Positions 1 through 5,183 of a stretch of 13,623 nt of DNA are shown here, piece by piece. Every line of letters starts with the position of its first letter. The stretch's first letter is position 1. A model generated the notes under the pieces. It was given only the letters and a program-made list of their open reading frames with translations. It made no database searches and had not been told where the DNA came from. The translations under genes and the position numbers were made by a program. Source of the DNA: Desulfobacterales bacterium (GTDB taxonomy: Bacteria > Desulfobacterota > Desulfobacteria > Desulfobacterales > Desulfosalsimonadaceae); assembly GCA_007135795.1 (NCBI GenBank), contig SLIE01000353.1, positions 1 through 13,623 of the forward strand, read 5' to 3'.

Positions 1-90
1 CAAACCCCGAATCGCAGGGTTGTGGCTTACCCAATGTAAAGGATTTTGAGCCTCTAAACGATATGAGACCGAGCATACGGGAAAATTATC

Positions 91-106
91 CCCGGTGCGC
101 ACCGGG
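91..106 (-). terminator. Possible terminator hairpin after the small leftward gene
   Basis: Bases 91-106 form a perfect 16-bp palindrome, CCCGGTGCGCACCGGG. It lies about 40 bases past the stop codon of the leftward gene at 147-413. Read leftward, the hairpin is followed by GATAATTTT, a modest T-rich tract. A factor-independent terminator is plausible, but the T run is interrupted and a protein-binding palindrome cannot be excluded. Confidence 0.4.
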
Positions 107-146
107 ACTCGGGGCCTTCAACCCTTGTTCAGGCCTCCGCGCTTTT

Positions 147-413
147 TCAATTAATACACTGGACCACGGCGATCGCGTTGCCATCGCTGTCTTTTGCAAG
201 AATAATACAGTTAACTTCCTTGTTCTTCAATTTTTCTATATTGCTTACGTTCAATATCCCGGAAGACAATTCCGGGTCATTGACCCCGGCAATCCGGATA
301 AACGCACAATCTTTGTAATTATGTTCATTGAATTTTCCAGTATCGAGTATTTTGATCTCCAATATATCCTTTCCCAGGATATTCTTGACAACCCCATGAA
401 GACTGTCTTGCAT
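147..413 (-). CDS. Small protein, possible degenerate SNase-like OB fold
   Basis: This gene encodes 88 residues with no signal peptide or membrane segment. I do not recognise a named family. By eye, the order of motifs resembles a staphylococcal-nuclease-like barrel: an opening GVV-x-NILGKD strand pair, then FIRIAGVNDPE (compare the SNase RLLLVDTPE region), then KNKEVNCIILAKDSDGNAIAVV (compare the K-x-V...D-x-YGR segment). If that alignment is right, the second catalytic Asp is Asn and the catalytic Arg of the DxYGR segment is Asn, so the fold would be non-nucleolytic. The ATG at 411-413 is preceded by a strong AGGGGGG ribosome site. That site lies in the loop of a small hairpin with GCTTC/GAAGC arms (417-437). 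The gene sits about 125 bases downstream of a predicted sigma-54 promoter and is divergent from a sigma-54 regulator, so it is the likely target of that regulator. The coding call is fairly secure; the fold is a weak inference. Confidence 0.6.
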   Translation of the reverse strand: MQDSLHGVVKNILGKDILEIKILDTGKFNEHNYKDCAFIRIAGVNDPELSSGILNVSNIEKLKNKEVNCIILAKDSDGNAIAVVQCIN

Positions 414-548
414 TGAGCTTCCCCCCTTTATTGAAGCCCCTGTTACATACCGGAACCTCGCTCGTTTAGAGTTATTGGCATTTCTTGAATTCAGAAGAAA
501 TCACTGGATGATCAGGCTTTTGCCTTTTTCAGTAACCACCTTTACCAA

Positions 549-564
549 AGCAACAAACATGCCA
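549..564 (-). promoter_or_regulatory. Predicted sigma-54 (-24/-12) promoter
   Basis: Read leftward from 564, the sequence is TGGCATGTTTGTTGCT. It fits the sigma-54 consensus TGGCAYG-N4-TTGCW, with GG and GC exactly 12 bases apart. Taking the C at 550 as -12 puts the start of transcription near 538, giving a leader of about 125 bases before the ATG at 413. The match is direct; function is inferred from the match and from the IHF and enhancer-like sites upstream. Confidence 0.7.
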
Positions 565-588
565 TCTTTTCTATTCTTTTTTATTTTT

Positions 589-601
589 TAAATAATTGAT
601 A
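589..601 (-). promoter_or_regulatory. Predicted IHF site between enhancer and sigma-54 promoter
   Basis: Read leftward, bases 601-589 are TATCAATTATTTA, a full match to the IHF consensus WATCAANNNNTTR, inside a very AT-rich stretch (565-640). It lies at about -51 to -63 from the predicted start at 538, between the -24/-12 promoter and the enhancer-like palindromes. This is where IHF usually bends DNA at sigma-54 promoters. A chance match in AT-rich DNA is possible. Confidence 0.5.
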
Positions 602-643
602 TAACTTACTATTTTATTAAACTTAGATTATTTATAGAATTAC

Positions 644-660
644 TGTAACAATTTGTTACA
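644..660. promoter_or_regulatory. Enhancer-like palindrome, copy 1 (TGTAAC-N5-GTTACA)
   Basis: The sequence TGTAACAATTTGTTACA is a perfect palindrome with 6-bp arms in TGTAAC-N5-GTTACA form (seven paired bases around a 3-base centre). It lies at about -106 to -122 from the predicted leftward sigma-54 start. A second copy with the same architecture begins 34 bp away at 678. Tandem sites of this kind are typical enhancers for NtrC-type activators. Confidence 0.6.
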
Positions 661-677
661 ATACTATCTTCCACCGG

Positions 678-694
678 TGTAACCAAACGTTACG
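678..694. promoter_or_regulatory. Enhancer-like palindrome, copy 2 (TGTAAC-N5-GTTACG)
   Basis: The sequence TGTAACCAAACGTTACG repeats the half-sites of the 644-660 site with a different 5-base spacer, so the arms rather than the centre are conserved. It lies at about -140 to -156 from the leftward sigma-54 start and 39 bp before the first ATG of the regulator gene. A regulator bound here could both activate the leftward gene and affect its own expression. Confidence 0.6.
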
Positions 695-733
695 ACGGGT
701 TAAAAAGTAAGCAAATACCCAATTTCCTTAGAC

Positions 734-2113
734 ATGATCGATATTTTCTGTTATCTCAAAGCTATGGAAAAACCAAAAATACTACTCATCGACAATAACG
801 AAATCTTCCTGGAATTGTTCTGCTGCCTCCCGGAAGCAAATTTTTTCGAAGTCATTCCGTTTAACTCCGCTAAAAAGGCCTTGGATTATTTAAGCAAGAA
901 CAAGGCGGATGTGGTTATCTCGGATAATCAGATGCCAAAGATGTCCGGAACAGAACTGCTTCTGCAAATCCAGGACATGCATCCGGATATTCCCTTCATC
1001 CTGATTACTGCATACGGTTCGTCGGAACAGGCAATTGCTGCGATAAAACAAGGGGCATTTCATTATTTTGAAAAACCGATCGACGATAAGCTCGAGCTTT
1101 TCTGGTCAACAATCCGGGAAGCCGTGGACAAACGCGGAATGCTGGGAGAAATCGAAGCCCTTCGCAAAGAAAAGGCACTCCAATCGAAACGGCTAACATC
1201 CATCATCGGCAGATCCGATCGGATAACACAAGTACGGGAATCGATCGCAGTGGTTGCCGAACTCAAGGTCACCGTCCTGATCTACGGTGAAACCGGAACC
1301 GGGAAAGAACTTGTGGCAAGAGCCGTTCATGATCAAAGCGGAAGGCAGAACAAGGGGTTTTTTGCCATCAATTGCTCTGAGCTTTCACTCGGTGTAATGG
1401 AGAGCGAGTTGTTCGGACATGAAAAAGGTTCATTTACCGGTGCCGTTGCCCGGAGAAAAGGACTTTTTGAAATTGCAGACAAAGGAACTCTGTTTCTTGA
1501 TGAAATAAGCAATGCACCCATGACCCTTCAATCCAAAATGTTGCGTGTTCTTGAAACCCATGAATTCAAACGCGTCGGGGGAGTATCACCCATATATTCT
1601 GATTTTCGAATAATCGCCGCTACCAACACACCGCTAGAAGACGCGGTTACACAGGGACGATTCCGGCAGGATCTTCTTTACCGACTCAACACTTATGTCA
1701 TCGAAACTCCGCCCCTCAGAGATCGAAAAGAAGATATTCCGCTACTTGCCGAATACTATCTCAGACACTTCTCTACTGCTTACCATCGTTACCTTGAAGG
1801 AATATCCGAAAGTGCAATGGACGCACTGATTTCTTACCAGTGGCCGGGTAACGTTCGGGAACTCGTAAATGTGATAGAGCGCGCCGTCATTACCTGCCGG
1901 GAAAGCAAGATTACGACGCGCGACATTCCATTTGCTTCCGAAACCTCCGTAAATCTATCAAGCATGAATCTCAAGCAGATGGAGCAATATGTCATTGGTC
2001 TTGCGTTGAAAAAATCAGGATTCAACAAAACGCGAGCGTCAGAGATGCTGGGTATTGCAAGGAAAACGCTTATTGAAAAAATTCGTAAATACAATATTCA
2101 GGAAGCTGATTAA
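734..2113 (+). CDS. Sigma-54-dependent response regulator (NtrC family)
   Basis: This is a cytoplasmic activator of sigma-54 RNA polymerase, presumed controlled by phosphorylation. The domains are a receiver (about 12-130), an AAA+ domain (about 155-395) and a C-terminal Fis-type helix-turn-helix (about 418-455). Visible residues are phospho-acceptor Asp64, Thr92, Lys114, Walker A GETGTGKE (185-192), the sigma-54 contact loop as GSFTGA (232-237, Ser for the usual Ala), Walker B LFLDEI (254-259) and the GRFRQDLLYRLN arginine-finger segment. The first acidic pocket is DN (20-21) where DD is usual, so one metal ligand is changed. The length of 459 residues is normal. Residues are counted from the ATG at 734; the ATG at 764 is an equally good start, and neither has a clear ribosome site. 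A kinase-like gene follows after 15 bases. The upstream tandem palindromes are its likely binding sites, judged by position only. Confidence 0.93.
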   Translation: MIDIFCYLKAMEKPKILLIDNNEIFLELFCCLPEANFFEVIPFNSAKKALDYLSKNKADVVISDNQMPKMSGTELLLQIQDMHPDIPFILITAYGSSEQAIAAIKQGAFHYFEKPIDDKLELFWSTIREAVDKRGMLGEIEALRKEKALQSKRLTSIIGRSDRITQVRESIAVVAELKVTVLIYGETGTGKELVARAVHDQSGRQNKGFFAINCSELSLGVMESELFGHEKGSFTGAVARRKGLFEIADKGTLFLDEISNAPMTLQSKMLRVLETHEFKRVGGVSPIYSDFRIIAATNTPLEDAVTQGRFRQDLLYRLNTYVIETPPLRDRKEDIPLLAEYYLRHFSTAYHRYLEGISESAMDALISYQWPGNVRELVNVIERAVITCRESKITTRDIPFASETSVNLSSMNLKQMEQYVIGLALKKSGFNKTRASEMLGIARKTLIEKIRKYNIQEAD

Positions 2114-2128
2114 ATCAAAGGGAAGTCC

Positions 2129-3079
2129 ATGAAAACATTTTCTACCGGAAATGTGAATTGGGAACTTGATGTTTTTGCCGTGACGATTGCCGTCGGAACA
2201 ACAGTCCTGTCCAGTGTTATTTTTTATCTGCTTCAGAAGTTCCAATCGGAAATTTATTTATGGTTTATCGCCGGCTCCGCGACCGCATTCATTGCTGCCT
2301 TGGGCGCAGTGGCTGCACTTCGCGTATACACTGCAAAACTTGTATTCCTGCCGCGGAAAAATCACGGTAATTTCGAGGACCAAGAAAAAGAAACAGGCCC
2401 GGATCATCTTCGAAGTCAATTGATACTAACGGGGATCACCAGAAAACTTCACCACGAAACCATAAATTTTTTAAATAATATTGATCTTGTCATTCATGGA
2501 TTAAAAAATGAGACCTTAAGTCCCGGCGGGAGCAGGATACTGCGACTTCTGATGGGAGAAAACGAACGGATAAAAACTTATATCCTGAATTACCGGCAAG
2601 TTTTGAACTTTGCCGTCATCAAGGGAGAGAGCCGCCATATTGAACGTATAGTAAAGGACGTGTTTTTAAAATGGCGGCAAATAGCAGGTAAACCGGAGAT
2701 AAAGGCGCGTTTCAACTGGCAGTCACACCCGGATACGGTCCATATGAACACGCTTCTGATTAAAGAAGCGTTTTCTATCCTATTTGATTTTATGGCGTGT
2801 TCCCAGACAAACGGACAAGTTTTTGAAATAGATGGAAGATGTGAAGAAAACCAAACAACAGTTGCAATATCACTCCCGGATACCGGGATGATGGATCTGG
2901 AAAATACAGATATGTTCGAACCATTTACTATCCGAAGCGAAGAAAATATGACCATATCAAAGCTGTTTATCGCCAGGACAATTATCGAGGCCCACGGGGG
3001 AAAGATTGGCCTTAGGGAAGACAGAGGTAGAAAACTGACTTTTGAGGTATCCTTCCCTCTTTTTCTTGAGAAGGGATAA
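2129..3079 (+). CDS. Membrane histidine-kinase-like protein with degenerate ATPase domain
   Basis: This is the probable sensor partner of the upstream response regulator. It has two hydrophobic segments (about 14-35 and 43-66) with almost no periplasmic loop between them, so it likely senses within the membrane or cytoplasm. An H-box-like motif follows, HHETINF, with His109, Glu110 and Asn113. The C-terminal domain keeps parts of the HATPase fold: DTG (251-253), FEPF (263-266) and IIEAHGGKI (285-293). The nucleotide-binding features look lost. The N-box region (213-225) has no conserved Asn, the second G1 glycine is Met255, and the glycine-rich G2 segment is replaced by MTISKLF (274-280). It may be a pseudokinase, phosphatase or scaffold; autokinase activity is doubtful. 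The ATG follows a GGGAAG ribosome site, and the gene lies 15 bases after the regulator in one operon that ends at the hairpin at 3120-3149. Confidence 0.85.
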   Translation: MKTFSTGNVNWELDVFAVTIAVGTTVLSSVIFYLLQKFQSEIYLWFIAGSATAFIAALGAVAALRVYTAKLVFLPRKNHGNFEDQEKETGPDHLRSQLILTGITRKLHHETINFLNNIDLVIHGLKNETLSPGGSRILRLLMGENERIKTYILNYRQVLNFAVIKGESRHIERIVKDVFLKWRQIAGKPEIKARFNWQSHPDTVHMNTLLIKEAFSILFDFMACSQTNGQVFEIDGRCEENQTTVAISLPDTGMMDLENTDMFEPFTIRSEENMTISKLFIARTIIEAHGGKIGLREDRGRKLTFEVSFPLFLEKG

Positions 3080-3119
3080 AGGAAATATGATCGGCTTTAT
3101 CGCAGCCTGACAAACAGGA

Positions 3120-3149
3120 AAGGCGTTTTCCCGCCAGAGAAAACGCCTT
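3120..3149. terminator. Bidirectional intrinsic terminator
   Basis: Perfect 11-bp arms AAGGCGTTTTC (3120-3130) and GAAAACGCCTT (3139-3149) flank an 8-base loop. Rightward, the stem is followed by GTTTTAATAAATTCTTTT, suiting the kinase operon. Leftward, it lies 16 bases after the stop of the first cold-shock gene with a weaker T-rich tail. It separates the two convergent units. Confidence 0.8.
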
Positions 3150-3165
3150 GTTTTAATAAATTCTT

Positions 3166-3366
3166 TTATAATACAGTCACGTTGACTGCAGCTGGACCTT
3201 TTTGACCTTGTTCAACTTCAAAACTAACTTTGTCGCCCTCATTCAATGATTTAAAACCATTTGAATTAATAGCAGAAAAATGAACGAACACGTCTGGGCC
3301 ATCCTCTTGCTCGATAAAACCAAACCCCTTGCTGTCATTAAACCATTTTACTGTTCCGTTTTTCAT
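3166..3366 (-). CDS. Cold-shock domain protein, copy 1
   Basis: This gene encodes 66 residues, a single cold-shock OB fold that binds single-stranded RNA and DNA and acts as an RNA chaperone. The nucleic-acid motifs are RNP1 KGFGFIEQ (13-20) and RNP2 VFVHF (26-30), with the aromatic pair Trp8 and Phe9. The ATG at 3364-3366 is chosen because AGGAGG lies 10 bases before it; an in-frame TTG three codons upstream would leave only one base of spacing. It differs from the paralogue at 3688 in only four residues (Asp22, Asn36, Ser48, Leu66). It has its own leader of about 110 bases and a terminator, so it is probably a single-gene unit. The name cspA or cspD cannot be assigned from sequence alone. 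Confidence 0.95.
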   Translation of the reverse strand: MKNGTVKWFNDSKGFGFIEQEDGPDVFVHFSAINSNGFKSLNEGDKVSFEVEQGQKGPAAVNVTVL

Positions 3367-3480
3367 CTGTGCCAAACCTCCTTTCTCATAATGTTCTAAT
3401 GGTCTCTAACTGGAAGTAGCCACTTCGAAAAACGGATCCTTCCTTAAGCGAAACCAACCCGCCAAACAATCCGGGCATTT
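3367..3480 (-). promoter_or_regulatory. Conserved 5' leader of cold-shock gene 1
   Basis: The leader is about 110 bases and aligns along most of its length with the leader of the second cold-shock gene. The best block is 3412-3438, which matches 3931-3957 at 26 of 27 positions although it is non-coding. In the RNA the block contains GAAGUGGCUACUUC, able to form a short hairpin with a GGCU loop. A second shared block is the GAGAAAGGAGG ribosome site. Long structured leaders control cold-shock mRNAs in other bacteria; a thermosensing role here is inferred. Confidence 0.55.
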
Positions 3481-3482
3481 AC

Positions 3483-3510
3483 ATAGTACTAATAATAATG
3501 TGATTTGCAA
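3483..3510 (-). promoter_or_regulatory. Possible promoter of cold-shock gene 1
   Basis: Read leftward, TTGCAA (3510-3505) and TACTAT (3488-3483) are separated by 16 bases. This would start transcription near 3476, just where similarity to the other cold-shock leader begins. The surrounding DNA is AT-rich, so the match is only moderate evidence. Confidence 0.4.
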
Positions 3511-3644
3511 ATAATGCAAGTTGATTTTTTCAACTTTTAAAAAAAAATTTCACAATATCATAGTGTAGTCAAATGTTTTTTTGGATTTTAAAGCAGGTGG
3601 GTTAAGGATTCCGTTCTCTGCTGCGCAGGCGTCCAAAAAATAGA

Positions 3645-3678
3645 AAAGGCGTTTTTCCAGTAAAAGAAGAACGCCTTT
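3645..3678 (-). terminator. Intrinsic terminator of cold-shock gene 2
   Basis: Arms 3645-3657 and 3666-3678 form a 13-bp stem with one G-U pair, based on AAAGGCGTT / AACGCCTTT. Read leftward, the stem is followed by CTATTTTTTGG. It lies about 10 bases past the stop codon. The stem resembles the one after cold-shock gene 1, so the duplication probably included the terminator. Confidence 0.8.
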
Positions 3679-3687
3679 GATAAAAGT

Positions 3688-3888
3688 TTAAGCGACTGTT
3701 ACATTTACGGCAGCGGGTCCTTTTTGCCCTTGCTCTACTTCAAAATTCACCTTGTCGCCTTCATTCAACGATTTAAATCCACTTGAATTGATAGCGGAAA
3801 AATGAACGAATACGTCTGGCCCGCCTTCCTGCTCTATAAAACCAAACCCTTTGCTGTCGTTGAACCATTTAACTGTTCCGTTTTTCAT
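3688..3888 (-). CDS. Cold-shock domain protein, copy 2
   Basis: This 66-residue paralogue of the neighbouring cold-shock gene has identical RNP1 and RNP2 motifs and differs by Gly22, Ser36, Asn48 and Ala66. Many codons differ silently from copy 1, so the duplication is old and the protein has been held nearly constant. The ATG at 3886-3888 is chosen because AGGAGG lies 9 bases upstream; the in-frame TTG at 3897 is too close to the ribosome site. With its own conserved leader and terminator it is a complete duplicated unit. Expected role: a cytoplasmic RNA chaperone, possibly with different temperature or growth control from its twin. Confidence 0.95.
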   Translation of the reverse strand: MKNGTVKWFNDSKGFGFIEQEGGPDVFVHFSAINSSGFKSLNEGDKVNFEVEQGQKGPAAVNVTVA

Positions 3889-4006
3889 TGCGTACAACCT
3901 CCTTTCTCAAATTTTCTCATGGTCTCAAACGGAAGTAGCCACTTTGAAAAACGGATCTTCCCCCAGCGAAACCGACCCGTCAATCAAGCCCGAGCCTTTA
4001 TAGATT
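3889..4006 (-). promoter_or_regulatory. Conserved 5' leader of cold-shock gene 2
   Basis: This matches the leader of the first cold-shock gene, most strongly at 3931-3957, with further shared blocks at the ribosome site, at GGTCTC and at AGCGAAACC (plus-strand reading). The similarity ends near 4006, where an AT-rich stretch begins. That stretch contains TTGCAT (4040-4035) and TATCTT (4018-4013) spaced by 16 bases, read leftward, a weak promoter candidate. Confidence 0.55.
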
Positions 4007-4132
4007 AAATAAAAGATAAGGCGCTTTATAAATTATGCAAGAAGATTTCCCCCCGTTTAAAAGGGACCATATTAACATCAGAGAGACACTAATTTTCTCT
4101 CGCCCGGCTATTGCCTTCATGCGTTCGCGATC

Positions 4133-4593
4133 AAAGGACAATTTTATATGGCCAGTACTGTATAATGCAAATTATCAAATGCATCCCAGTAAGCGCCCCT
4201 TGGGAGCGCCAGGCTCCTGCCTGGCATTCAAAACCGGCGAAGCCGGTAACTTCTTTCTATAAGAAAACCGTCGGTCTCCCACCCATGAGAAGTAATTGAA
4301 TGCGAGTGGGTGTTGGGCTTTGCTATCGCTCAGCATCAACCTGCCCGCTGGTTTAAAGGACAATTTCTCCCGGGCGTTACCGGGCATTGCCCTGGCAACT
4401 GCACGAGAACGCTTATATCTCTATGGCTTTGCCCGGACGCAGGCTAATTTGGAAGCGCCCTGTGATAAACTGCAGGGCCACAGGTCGCTAATCTACGCTT
4501 CGCCAAGAGCTATAAGCAACCTCCTGCAATTGTTGCCACGGGCAACACCCGGCACAACCCGGTTGAAATTGATCATTTTGTATGGTCAGTGCT
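4133..4593. repeat. Repeat island with GC-rich hairpins; no gene seen
   Basis: No convincing coding sequence lies here. The island contains five compact inverted repeats: GCCAGGC/GCCTGGC (4208-4225), ACCGGC/GCCGGT (4233-4247), CCCGG/CCGGG (4369-4384), GCCCTG/CAGGGC (4457-4478) and TGTTGCC/GGCAACA (4531-4547). A degenerate direct repeat bounds it: 4141-4159 and 4575-4593 agree at 16 of 19 positions, differing only by transitions. AAAGGACAATTT occurs at 4133 and again at 4355. It is richer in G and C than the flanks. It looks like decayed intergenic repeat DNA of the REP or MITE kind. Confidence 0.5.
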
Positions 4594-4645
4594 TAGGCCA
4601 ACCGGCATAATCAACACAAGCTTTAATGCAAAGCGTAGTTTTTTT

Positions 4646-4729
4646 CATTTGTGATGACATATATATAGCATTCCGAACAAATGTAAAATCGCTACAACAA
4701 AGCAGATGCGACTTTTTACGACGCCATCA
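4646..4729. repeat. Possible MITE-like repeat end
   Basis: Bases 4710-4729 read GACTTTTTACGACGCCATCA. From memory this resembles the terminal motif of short inverted-repeat elements scattered in Desulfobacterales genomes; I could not check this. Just before it, CATTTGT (4646-4652) and ACAAATG (4677-4683) form an inverted repeat. The matching opposite end was not found, so this may be one end of a decayed element. Confidence 0.3.
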
Positions 4730-4733
4730 GGTT

Positions 4734-4762
4734 TTGACTTTATAAAAATGACCGATTATATA
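4734..4762 (+). promoter_or_regulatory. Predicted sigma-70-type promoter
   Basis: TTGACT (4734-4739) and TATATA (4757-4762) are separated by exactly 17 bases, a near-consensus housekeeping promoter. Transcription would start near 4768-4770 and run toward rpsA, with a leader of about 415 bases. No better gene start lies between. A 20-bp palindrome overlaps the -10 element and the start site. Confidence 0.5.
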
Positions 4763-4779
4763 ACCGGGCGCCCGGTTAT
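4760..4779. promoter_or_regulatory. 20-bp perfect palindrome over promoter, operator candidate
   Basis: ATAACCGGGCGCCCGGTTAT is a perfect palindrome with no spacer. It extends to 26 bp (4757-4782) with a single mismatched pair. It covers the end of the -10 element and the expected transcription start, the classic position for a repressor operator. As DNA a dimeric protein site fits best; as RNA it would be a hairpin at the very 5' end. Confidence 0.5.
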
Positions 4780-5183
4780 GTATGGTGGGCTGTACATATG
4801 TGATTCGGGCTTTACCTGGACACAACCTGCAGGCCGCGAGATGTGGTCTTTACAAGTTAGTTCTTTGGTAGTCACACAATCGGTAAAGATTAATTCTGGA
4901 ATAGTCCAACCTTATGAGATTAAGACCTTCGCTTGTCCAATCCTGCAAATTCGTATTGCCGGAAATAAAGATGAGCTACCGGACAAAAAACAAAACACAT
5001 TTTCCGGTCTATAGAGCATTCATGCACAGGAAGTATCCGAAAATCCTTTTCTGGAAAAAAAACATGATAGATCCATCGATTTTATTTCCCGGAGGTTTTG
5101 CATTTTACCCCCAGATGCTTAAGTTAAATAAATAATCGATAACATCTTTAACTTTTCGTGAATTTTCCATGCTGGAGGATTTG
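4780..5183 (+). other. Gene-free stretch upstream of rpsA, probable long leader
   Basis: No credible gene is seen. The open frames here lack ribosome sites and start before the predicted promoter or share no family features. The inverted repeat ACCGGA/TCCGGT (4978-4983 and 5003-5008) is visible. A GGAGG at 5091-5095 has no start codon at a useful distance. If the promoter at 4734-4762 is used, this whole segment is the rpsA 5' leader, which could hold translational feedback structures like those known for S1 in other bacteria; no specific element was recognised. Confidence 0.35.

Noticed and set aside
63..416. Rightward open frame of 117 codons, open to the window edge upstream
   Set aside because: It lies antisense to the leftward 88-residue gene, has no ribosome site or recognisable family feature, and the leftward frame has a strong ribosome site and promoter.
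472..488. TGGCATTTCTTGAATTC as a rightward -24/-12 promoter
   Set aside because: The spacing from GG puts AT where GC is required, so it fails the sigma-54 consensus.
514..525. AGGC-TTTT-GCCT hairpin followed by T run in the divergent control region
   Set aside because: The stem is only four base pairs and lies inside the predicted leader of the small gene; it is too weak to call a terminator.
3367..3375. TTG start for cold-shock gene 1 (and the equivalent at 3889-3897 for gene 2)
   Set aside because: The AGGAGG would be only about one base from the TTG; the ATG three codons later has normal spacing and matches the family start MKNGTVKWF.
4296..4610. Rightward open frame of 104 codons in the repeat island
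   Set aside because: It is built from hairpin repeats, has low-quality composition for a protein and no ribosome site.
4706..5014. Rightward open frame of 102 codons
   Set aside because: Its start lies upstream of the predicted promoter and within a possible repeat end, there is no ribosome site, and the predicted product shows no family motif.
4914..5135. Rightward open frame of 73 codons before rpsA
   Set aside because: There is no ribosome site at its start; the GGAGG near its end is too far from any ATG to be useful.
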